A stretch of DNA of 64,000 nt from a bacterium ADurb.Bin243 (GTDB lineage Bacteria > Muiribacteriota > UBA9980), in contig MWBZ01000006.1 in the NCBI GenBank assembly GCA_002069765.1, positions 1 to 64,000 on the forward strand, in the 5' to 3' direction. The translations under genes were made by a program, and so were the position numbers. Below are positions 1 to 8,100 of this stretch, piece after piece. Position 1 is the stretch's first letter. The number at the start of each line of letters is the position of its first letter. The notes under the pieces are model-generated. The model ran no database searches, was not told the DNA's origin, and worked only from the letters and a program-made list of their open reading frames with translations.

Positions 1-599
1 TACTGGTCGAACATTTTAACGCTAAATGCCGGAATGGCTGCGCCGGGCGTGAGCCCCGAAACGGGAAGCGCGGGTTCGAAAATTATTTTTGAAGGGACGA
101 TCTGGATGGTTTCGTATCTGCTGAATTGAAGCCCTACGTTGACCGTGTTTAGTTCGGGGTTTTTAATAAGATCGTCGTTGTCGTGCAGTTTGAAAGATGA
201 AACGCTCCCGGTCCATATTTCAAGAGTGTCGCCGGAAGAGGTTTTTAATCTGGCCGAAACCGAAACCGAATACGTATCGTTTGCCAGAAGCTCGTTTTCG
301 AAAACCATGTAACTCGAATTATATGAAGCGCTTTTAGTTACTTTGCGGGCGGGTTCTTTTATTGAAGCCACCGTAACGCTCACTTCGCCTGCCGCGGTGG
401 ACGGCATCGCATAGCCGGGAGCTTCAGAAGTGCTGCCGAGCATCTGCAGCTTTAATGAAAATGGCGCGTTCGCCCCTGAAGATTGATCGTTTATAAGAGC
501 CGAGCCGCCGCCACCGCCGCCGCAGCCCGATATTAAAAAGCAGAAAAGAATCGAAAAGATTAAATAAATAACGGCCTTCTTATTTTTTCCCGCGTTCAT
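1..599 (-). CDS. Surface lipoprotein, N-terminal part only (runs off the window)
   Basis: The ATG at 599 follows a good ribosome site (AAGGAGATTTAAA). The product opens with a basic N-terminus, a hydrophobic run and a lipobox (LISGC) followed by a glycine tract, so it should be lipid-anchored in the envelope. Residues about 40-195 resemble the N-terminal region of the lipoprotein at 10272-11435: both hold a PSKI(I/V)F(E/D)PALPV motif followed by a PxFxxxxxDQ motif. The 3' end lies outside the window, so size and C-terminal domains are unknown. No enzymatic motif is visible. It is probably a second member of the same surface-protein family. Confidence 0.8.
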   Translation of the reverse strand, partial: MNAGKNKKAVIYLIFSILFCFLISGCGGGGGGSALINDQSSGANAPFSLKLQMLGSTSEAPGYAMPSTAAGEVSVTVASIKEPARKVTKSASYNSSYMVFENELLANDTYSVSVSARLKTSSGDTLEIWTGSVSSFKLHDNDDLIKNPELNTVNVGLQFSRYETIQIVPSKIIFEPALPVSGLTPGAAIPAFSVKMFDQ

Positions 600-794
600 T
601 TTAAATCTCCTTATTATATAAAAATTTAGATTAGCTGATTTTTTTAAAGGCGTAAATTGCCGGCAAAAAGCGTGCAAATACAATAGAACCTTAATAATTA
701 AAGCTTTTTACCATCGTATTATACTATCAAACTATCTTTTAAATGTCAATCGCAGGCGGAAAAAAACGCTATATTTTTATAGTTCGGCCGCTTT

Positions 795-2153
795 CTACCT
801 TATATCGAGAACCTTCATTTTGTACCTGAGGACCCTTTCGGATATTCCGAGCTTTATAGCTGCTTCGGTTTGATTTTTAGACATTTTAAGCGCGTCGGCG
901 ATATAAATTTTTTCTAATTTAGCCGTCGCGGCGTTTAAGCCGCGGCCGAAAAAATTAAAAATATTTTCTATTTGAGTATCAGGTCTTAAGCCCGCGCCGG
1001 CAAGCGACAAATCTTCTGTTTTCAGAGCCGGAGAGTTTGAAAAAATTAGCGCGCGCTCGACCGCGTTGATCAATTCTCTTATGTTTCCGGGCCAATCGTA
1101 AGATTCTATAGCGCCGACCAATTCTTTATCCAGCGCCGGAGCTTCGCGGTTCATTTTTTTAGAGATTATTTTTACGAAGTGCTCGAAAATAATGGCTATA
1201 TCGGCTTTTCTTTCCCTGAGCGGCGGCATTTCTATGTTTACCACGTTTATTCTAAAATAAAGGTCTTCCCTGAATTCTTTTTTTTCCACCGCGCGCATGA
1301 GGTCGGTTTTGGTGGCGAATATCATTCTGATGTCAGCCCTGCCCGGCTTCGACGAACCCACGCGGTAATATTCGCGGGATTCAAGAAAACGCAAAAGCTT
1401 TGGCTGGACGGCCATTGGAAGATCGGCTATTTCGTCCATCAAAAGCGTGCCGCCGTTGGCCGCTTCTATGATGCCGGCTTTTTTTTCGACCGCTCCGGTA
1501 AAAGCGCCTTTTTCATGCCCGAACAACTCGCTTTCAAAAAGCGTTTCAGGTATCGATGCGCAGTTTATCTTTAGATATTGCCTGCCGTTTCTTTCAGACT
1601 GGCGCCATATGGCGGCGGCGGCGACTTCTTTTCCGCAGCCGGTCGGGCCTGTAATAAGAACGCTGGTATTAAGGGGAGCGACGGTTTGAATAATCCGTGA
1701 AATATTTTTTATTTTAGGGTCGTTGCCGAGAATGGCCGGCGCCGGGTCTATGGCGGAATTTTTCAGCACGTCCCTTTCAACGGCGACTTTTTTACCGTTA
1801 AGGATGTTTTGCGCCATAGCTTCGAGAAGTTCGAGATTTATAGGTTTTTCGAGAAAATTGTCCACGCCGTGCTTAATGGCTTCAACGGCTGTTTTTATGG
1901 TTCCGTACGCGGTTATTATGATAGCGGAGACCGAAGGCAATATTTTTTTCGCTTCTTTGACGAGCTCCAGGCCGGAGCCGTCGGGCATCGCAAAATCGGT
2001 TATTATCATGTCGGGGCTATAAAGCTCCGCTTTATTAAGCGCGTCTTTCATTGACGCGCAGGAGTGGACCGCATATTTTTTCGATTCGAAATATCTTGTT
2101 AAAAGGTTTAATTGAGCCTGCTCGTCATCGGCTATCAATATAGTCCATTTCAT
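795..2153 (-). CDS. NtrC-family sigma-54 response regulator (ZraR-like)
   Basis: A 452-residue transcription activator. Residues 1-120 form a receiver domain with the phosphoacceptor Asp at about D53 (IITDFAMPDG). Residues about 140-375 form the sigma-54 AAA+ domain with a Walker A (GPTGCGKE) and the sigma-54 contact loop GAFTGA. The C-terminus is a Fis-type helix-turn-helix (AAIKLGISERVLRYKMK). Its ATG overlaps the stop of the kinase gene (ATGA), so the two are one operon. It should bind upstream of a sigma-54 promoter; the nearest one is 4298-4313, in front of the divergent Cys-rich gene. It ends in TAG with TAA six codons further on. Confidence 0.93.
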   Translation of the reverse strand: MKWTILIADDEQAQLNLLTRYFESKKYAVHSCASMKDALNKAELYSPDMIITDFAMPDGSGLELVKEAKKILPSVSAIIITAYGTIKTAVEAIKHGVDNFLEKPINLELLEAMAQNILNGKKVAVERDVLKNSAIDPAPAILGNDPKIKNISRIIQTVAPLNTSVLITGPTGCGKEVAAAAIWRQSERNGRQYLKINCASIPETLFESELFGHEKGAFTGAVEKKAGIIEAANGGTLLMDEIADLPMAVQPKLLRFLESREYYRVGSSKPGRADIRMIFATKTDLMRAVEKKEFREDLYFRINVVNIEMPPLRERKADIAIIFEHFVKIISKKMNREAPALDKELVGAIESYDWPGNIRELINAVERALIFSNSPALKTEDLSLAGAGLRPDTQIENIFNFFGRGLNAATAKLEKIYIADALKMSKNQTEAAIKLGISERVLRYKMKVLDIR

Positions 2154-4114
2154 TTCAATTCTCCTTCACTTAGCGGGAACGATATTTTAACTTTGGTTTC
2201 GGTTCCGACGCTTTCTATACTTATTACCGCGCCGTGCTGTTTGACGATTTCCGATACTATGGCCAGCCCAAGGCCGCTTCCGCCTGATTTCGTGCTATAG
2301 CCGGCGTCGAAAATTCTTTCCAGCGCTTGCGGCGCTATTCCGCCGCCGTTGTCGGCGAAAGTTATATCTGCCGTTTTTTCTCCTAACGACTCGCTTATCG
2401 TTAATAAACCCATGTATTCGCCTGATTTTTCAATCATTTCAGAAACCGCCTGTACGCAATTCAGTAAAATATTATAAAACGCCTGTATCAGCAGGTCATA
2501 ATTGCCGTCGATCAAAACTCGCTGCTGATTTATTGACGACTTTAATTTGATTCTTTTCGAATAACTTCCGTCGGATATATATTTTTTTATTATCGAAACC
2601 GAATAAAGCAATATTTCATTCAAGTCGACTTTTCGGGTTTCAATCTCCAATGAACGCCGGCCCAGATAATTTTTAACAATGCGGTTGAGCCGATCTATTT
2701 CATCGAGGCAAAAATCTATCTGCTCGGCCGCCCGGCCCTGATATTCTTTATCGCACGGAAGCCCTTTCGCCATTTGCAGGCTCATGGATATAGAGTTTAG
2801 CGGATTGCGCAGCTCGTGGGCGAGTTTGGCCAGAAAAAGCGCGGCCATGTTATGCTCCGATGCTATGCCTATCTGGATTTCACGGTCTTTTTCACCGGCC
2901 GTATCTATAAAAAGCAATAGCGCCATGCCGCCGGATTTAACCAGCTGACAGCGGTACGGCCGAAACGACGAGTCGGGAGTTTTTATTAAAAGCTCGGTCT
3001 GGCTGAAACCCGTTGAATTTTCTATAAAATCCGCCAGCGCCTGGTTTTCTTTAAAGAAATCCAGCTCACCGGCGGCGCCGGAATCATAATATTTTCCCGC
3101 TCCGTCGTTTGAATAACTCTTTTCAACGCCTGTCCGGCCTGCATTGATTAAAGCTTCGCTGGCCGAATTCAACGGCCTGATTTTTTTATCGGGTTCGATC
3201 AAAACGGCCGGAAACGGAAAAATAGAGAGCGCTTTAAAACTGAATTCGCTGAGGCTTGAGTAATCGCTCTTAAGCGATGCCATAGAGGATTTCAACCGGC
3301 CGTATTTTTCGATAATCAGATATACTGAGAAAAATAAAAAAATCATAATGGAAAAAATTATTTTGCTTTGCGTTTTAAGCGCCGACAGCGGATCGGCGCG
3401 GCTGTAAGCCGCCATTTTCAAAAGCGAAAGGCCGTTTAGTTGAATGTAATATTCCGTTAAAACGCAATTTTTAACGTCATGATCGTTATTTTCATAATAA
3501 GCCGCTATAGGACCGTCCGTATCGGAGCCGTGAAGCACGACCGCCTTTAACGATTGATACTGCGCTATATTTTTCATGAGCGCAGTCAGCTTTTCCCGGT
3601 TGAAAAATTTTTCGAGTTTTTTGAGTTCGAACATGATCCTGACGGTTTTTCCGTCCGCGCGAAATGATACTCCGAATACATCCTGTTCGCAATGAACTTC
3701 GGGATCGATTCCGAAATAATGATATTCTTTTTTTCCTTCGGCGACGAGGTTGCATTGAAAGTGCGGATTCAGTTTAAGGCCTGTCATGGCTCCTGAAGCT
3801 GATGCGGTAATGGTGGAATCGTCCTGCATAAAGTAAACGTCTTTTGCGCCGTACTTTGCAGCAAGTTCTTCCGGCGTCAGGCCCGGCTTAAAAGCGGCTA
3901 TTATTTCGTCGAGATGCTTTTTCAGATTTGAACGGAATTCATTGTCGTTCCATATTATTTCACGCAAAAGGCCCCTGGTGGTGCCTGCTATAGTTTCGTC
4001 CTTGGACTTTTCTATGGCATAGAAAAATCTTTCATTAACCTGGAATGAAATTAATATAAAAATTATTATCAAAATAATTATTACCGGTTTACTTATATTT
4101 TTTCCTGAAGGCAT
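2150..4114 (-). CDS. Membrane sensor histidine kinase (ZraS/NtrB-like)
   Basis: Start taken at the ATG at 4114, which follows AAAGGAGCAGGC; the frame stays open up to 4255 but without such a site. The product of about 654 residues has a transmembrane segment at residues about 8-25, a periplasmic sensor region to about 255, a second membrane segment, a PAS-like linker, a HisKA H-box (AHELRNPLNS, His about 433) and an ATPase domain with N-box, DNGGGI and GGSGLGLAI motifs. The layout of one periplasmic loop between two membrane segments fits a sensor of an envelope signal. It is translationally coupled to the regulator at 795-2153. The ligand cannot be read from sequence; metal or redox stress is suggested only by the divergent Cys-rich gene. 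Confidence 0.92.
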   Translation of the reverse strand: MPSGKNISKPVIIILIIIFILISFQVNERFFYAIEKSKDETIAGTTRGLLREIIWNDNEFRSNLKKHLDEIIAAFKPGLTPEELAAKYGAKDVYFMQDDSTITASASGAMTGLKLNPHFQCNLVAEGKKEYHYFGIDPEVHCEQDVFGVSFRADGKTVRIMFELKKLEKFFNREKLTALMKNIAQYQSLKAVVLHGSDTDGPIAAYYENNDHDVKNCVLTEYYIQLNGLSLLKMAAYSRADPLSALKTQSKIIFSIMIFLFFSVYLIIEKYGRLKSSMASLKSDYSSLSEFSFKALSIFPFPAVLIEPDKKIRPLNSASEALINAGRTGVEKSYSNDGAGKYYDSGAAGELDFFKENQALADFIENSTGFSQTELLIKTPDSSFRPYRCQLVKSGGMALLLFIDTAGEKDREIQIGIASEHNMAALFLAKLAHELRNPLNSISMSLQMAKGLPCDKEYQGRAAEQIDFCLDEIDRLNRIVKNYLGRRSLEIETRKVDLNEILLYSVSIIKKYISDGSYSKRIKLKSSINQQRVLIDGNYDLLIQAFYNILLNCVQAVSEMIEKSGEYMGLLTISESLGEKTADITFADNGGGIAPQALERIFDAGYSTKSGGSGLGLAIVSEIVKQHGAVISIESVGTETKVKISFPLSEGELK

Positions 4115-4232
4115 GCCTGCTCCTTTCAATCTTAATATCGTTTTATTATTAAAGACGCAACTAACATGCCATGCGAAGATTGCCATAGCACGGGCCTGCT
4201 TAAGATTGATAAAGTTATTATAACATATTTGA

Positions 4233-4246
4233 CGACAATTTTGTCG
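4233..4246. promoter_or_regulatory. Palindrome, candidate activator site (UAS) for the NtrC-type regulator
   Basis: CGACAA TT TTGTCG is a perfect inverted repeat (six-base arms, two-base spacer). Its centre is about 85 bases before the predicted start of the sigma-54 transcript at about 4324, the usual range for an NtrC-class enhancer site. It lies between the divergent kinase and Cys-rich genes, so it could serve either. Assignment to this regulator is inference. Confidence 0.5.
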
Positions 4247-4297
4247 AAAAAACATTTTATTTTATAAAAAAATTCTATTTACTGGCCTTTTTAGGCC

Positions 4298-4313
4298 TGG
4301 CATTAAGATTGCT
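4298..4313 (+). promoter_or_regulatory. Sigma-54 promoter of the Cys-rich protein gene
   Basis: TGGCATTAAGATTGCT matches the -24/-12 consensus (TGGCAC-N5-TTGC) with GG and GC ten bases apart. Transcription would begin near 4324, giving a leader of about 70 bases before the ATG at 4393. An NtrC-class activator is encoded next door. Confidence 0.75.
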
Positions 4314-4392
4314 TTATGATTTGCAAAGCGAAATCCGGTCCGCATATTTAAAAAATGGAACCTTGTTTCGTTAAATTTAAGGAGGTATAGTT

Positions 4393-4908
4393 ATGTTCAA
4401 AAAATCAGGAGTTATGTTAATTGTTTTTATGGTGCTGGCGTTTTCTTTTACAGTGGCTTTCAGCGGCGAAAGAGGCTTCATGCGCTCGCCGGAAAAATCT
4501 TGCGTTTGTGCGGAAAATTCCGCCGCCGGATGCCTTTGCGAAAATATGAAGGCGTGCGGCGACTCTCAAAACTGTAAAGTAAAAGCCTCTGTAAAGTGCA
4601 CTATGGCCGATTGTAAATGCGAAAATTGCCTCTGCGGCGATAACTGCTCCATGAAAAAAGATGCGGCTTTGTGCGGTAAAAATGCGGAAGCTAAAAGCTG
4701 CGCATGCGAAAAATCTGCAGTGAAAAAAGCGGAAATTAAAAATTGCGCATGCTGCGCTTCCTGCGAATGCGCTAAAATCGGTGAATGCTCTAAATCAAAA
4801 ACTGCCTGCTGCATGAGCGATAACTCGAGCTGCAAAAACGGTTCCGGTTGCGCCGGCAAAGCTAAAGCTGCTAAAATGGGCTGCGAAGGCGGAAAATGCG
4901 GTAAATAA
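4393..4908 (+). CDS. Secreted Cys-rich, metallothionein-like protein
   Basis: A 171-residue protein with a clear Sec signal (about residues 1-25) and 27 cysteines in the mature part, many as CxC, CC and CxxC pairs with abundant Lys. Start ATG 4393 follows AAGGAGGTATAGTT. There is no known fold motif; the composition is that of a soft-metal-binding (Cu, Zn, Cd) or redox-buffering envelope protein. It stands alone behind a sigma-54 promoter, divergent from an NtrC-type two-component pair, the same arrangement as zraP with zraSR, although ZraP is not Cys-rich. Function is inferred from composition and context only. Confidence 0.85.
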   Translation: MFKKSGVMLIVFMVLAFSFTVAFSGERGFMRSPEKSCVCAENSAAGCLCENMKACGDSQNCKVKASVKCTMADCKCENCLCGDNCSMKKDAALCGKNAEAKSCACEKSAVKKAEIKNCACCASCECAKIGECSKSKTACCMSDNSSCKNGSGCAGKAKAAKMGCEGGKCGK

Positions 4909-4938
4909 CCGACGGCTTTATTAAATAGCCTATTCTTA

Positions 4939-5133
4939 TGATAAGGGAAGGCGAGGTGCCACGGCCCCTCCCTTCCCTTAAAATCCCTTCCAACCCCTGA
5001 TTAGCCTGACGCTTTATTTTTGTGGAGCGCCGGCTTTTCCACCGCCGCTTTAATCTCATTTTTTGTATTTTCTTTTCATATTTTCGCAAACGCGCTCATG
5101 CGCGCGTCTGCGCAGCAATAATGGTTTGATGGT
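4939..5133 (+). repeat. Dispersed non-coding repeat family 1, copy A
   Basis: About 195 bases closely similar to the reverse complement of 52348-52577. It begins with a long hairpin (4943-4979; arms AAGGGAAGG / CCTTCCCTT extended by GAGG/CCTC), passes through a shared block around GCCTGACGCTTTATTTTTGT and ends with a GC-rich hairpin around CGCGCGTCTGCG. It starts about 30 bases after the stop of the Cys-rich gene, between convergent genes. Reading frames are broken, so it is not coding. The remaining gap to 5195 shows nothing else. Confidence 0.8.
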
Positions 5134-5195
5134 AAGTCGAGATAAAGGTTTAATGTTTGGCGTTATGGTTGATCAGCTTTTATTTAATCGCTAAA

Positions 5196-8100
5196 CTATT
5201 GCACGTCTATTGCATTTGTTGTGTTTACCGGTATTAAAAGATAATTTCCGGCATCGTCTTTTATTATATTAGGCGTGAAATATATACCGGATGGCGATCC
5301 AGCGACTGTAATGGTATTATTATATGTGCCCGCTACTTTAATAATACCGTTGGTTCCAGAACCTAAAGCCTCGACCGATATTTTATTAGAAGTAATACCA
5401 AGCGTTGCCCCGGCACCAAAACTATCATTTACAACAGGGAATTTAATATCAGTTAATGCGAAACCGCTCGCAACTATATTTTCGTTGAAAGTGATCGTGA
5501 GTTTATCGGTTACATTATATGTAAATATTCCGTCTGTACTTAAATTAGCGATGATCGAAGAAACCATAGGAGCGGTTATATCGTATCTTATCGAGCCTGA
5601 AGCCGATGTAGAATATGATTCATTGCCAACCGCGTTTATAATCCATAAATTAGTAGTTAAGAAACTTACTCCGCCGTCCGCGCCGAGCGCGTCTTTTAAT
5701 TTTGTATCTAAAGCACCTGTTTTAAGTGTAAATTGACCTGTTTGATCGCCGGAAGATATTATGGGATATTCAAGCAATGCAGTTTTATTAGAATCGTTAG
5801 GGTTGATTATTTCGAAAATTGCGTTGCCTGAAGATGCAGTGGTAGTGAATGCAACCGCCAGCTGCTGGGTTGGTCCGGGCGCGGAAGCGTTTACAACCGA
5901 TTGCGCGAGCGAATCGTTTATAAAGTTTATACCGTTATTAGAGCCGTTATAGTTAGCGGGTATAATAGTGGCTTGATATGATATAGCGGGCGGTACCATT
6001 GTGGGCGTTGAAGGAACCGATGATGATTCGTGACCCGTAGCTACATCAACAAAGGTGAAAGTAAGATTGCCGCCGTTAAATTCGGGCGTTACGGCAAAAT
6101 CGGAATAGCCGCCTTGCCTATCAATTTTTACGTCCGCGCCTGAAGCCGTTCTCGATCCTCTATATACTGAATTTATATAAACGTTGAGCTTTTTACCGTC
6201 TGGAATGATAAAATCAGTGGACTCATTAATATTTTTAATTTTATAGATTTTTTGCCCATCGTAGACGGCCCTTAAAGATTCTGTATTTACAGGCGCTAAC
6301 GGCCCGGCCGCGCTGTCGCGGAGAACTGATTCATTGTGATATGAACTTTCTAATGAAAAAGCTATCATATTTCCGTCGTCCACAATAGGCGCGCTTCCGC
6401 TAAGAGCGTAAACTCCGTTTACGGCAAAGCCGTTCACTGCTGCGCCGCCTGTATAACCTCGCTTGAAGTAAGTTGATTCGACATATTCAAAAACGTTAAT
6501 TATATCATTTTCAGATCCTGTATTTGAATTAGTTATTTTTATCGTGTTAGTAGTATTAGAAAATAAAATGTTGTTAGACTCAGGTCGTGCCGGTACATAG
6601 TCGCTGATTCCTGGTGATGCACCATCCGACGCATAAGAAGATTCGTTGCCAGAAGAATTTATATAAGCAAATTTTAAAGTTCCTCCGTTTATGGCATCAG
6701 TTTTTAAGCTAGTTGCATTTTTACCTTCGGCGTAACTTTCTATATATTGATCCTGCCCGATTGTAGATTCGGAAGCTTTTCCGATAAGCATATCAACTGT
6801 TTGCGAATCTACGGAAGTACGAACTACGATTTTTAAGGTGTTTGAAAGTGTAATTGATGACTGCAACAAATTTACTGCCTGATAATTAAGCCCGTTGTTT
6901 TTAAGTTTTAATGCGGCCGCTGCCTCGATTGGAGCCGCCGGCACCATGCCTCCGTTTATGAAGTTTGATTCGTTGCCTGAATCGTTTGCCAGAACGTAAA
7001 AAATAGAATAATTAGATGTTATGGCGGTTCCGGAAAAATTTATAACCGTATTGGCTGCATAACCTCCGGCCGGAGCGGGGCTTGCCGCCTGGGCTTTGTA
7101 TTCGACGGTAGCGCTTAAATTTTGATAAGCTTTAAGGGTTTCGCCCTGAAGCCCCACTGTCGAACCGCCCGTGGTGGCTGTAATAGCCGCGTTGCTCCAG
7201 TATAAATTTTCGGCCGGCGGCGGCGATGGAATGGTGCCGTCCTGTATCCAATTTGTGGAATTACCCACATAGTCGACGAGCCGGTAAAAAACTTTATTGC
7301 CTGACAGATCCGGCGGTTGCGGAAAATAATTTACGCTGCGCTTGACGGATTTATCTTTCAATGAAGCTCGAGGCGTAAAACGAGGCGCTGCAATGCCGGA
7401 AATCGTTATCAAATCGGTGTTCGCCGGAACCGAATCCATAAAATCGGAAACATTCGCAGGAAGCGGCACTACGACAGGTTGTTCCGAACCGATATAAACT
7501 TCCAGCTTGGAGTATTCTGAAAGTGAAAAACTGCCAGTGCTGAATACTTTTAACCGCATATTGCTGAAACCTAAAAACGATAAATTTTGCGCGGAAAGAT
7601 CGTCCGGCGGGGTGGTGTCGCGCAATACGTCATTGCCGGCGGCCGAAGCCGCGGCTTCCGTGCCGGTACCGCTTCTAATGCCATTTGCTGCAAGAATTTT
7701 CAGGCCGGCATGCATTTCGCCGACTGTAATGCCGTCAGATTGGGCTGCGGGAAGAATATCGCTGAAATTACTGGTGCCGTTAACTGTTATGGTAATAGAC
7801 TGCCCGGAATATTCAAGAACATCTATGCCGGACTCGAAATATAAACCATCTAAAGTTATTTTAGAAAGCGTATCCTGCGGATTGGACACGCTGATATTAG
7901 TGCTGAAAGTCAACTTTATTTTTTTGCCCGAAACCATCTCTGCCTTATTTAAAACAGGCACCACTACCGGAGGCGGGACGTAATTATTGACGGCGAACGG
8001 CTGCGATACGTTAAAATTTTGAACATTGCCTTTGGAATCTATAGCGGCGAGTTTCAAGATAACCCCGGACGCGTTTTGATTAACTATATCTTTGGCGGAT

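Noticed and set aside
662-677. Sigma-54-like element on the minus strand before the lipoprotein at 1-599
   Set aside because: TTGCACG-N4-TTGC has the right spacing but lacks the invariant GG of the -24 element.
4871-5089. Open frame on the minus strand over repeat copy A
   Set aside because: It overlaps the end of the Cys-rich gene and reflects the repeat sequence; the matching frame in copy B is different.
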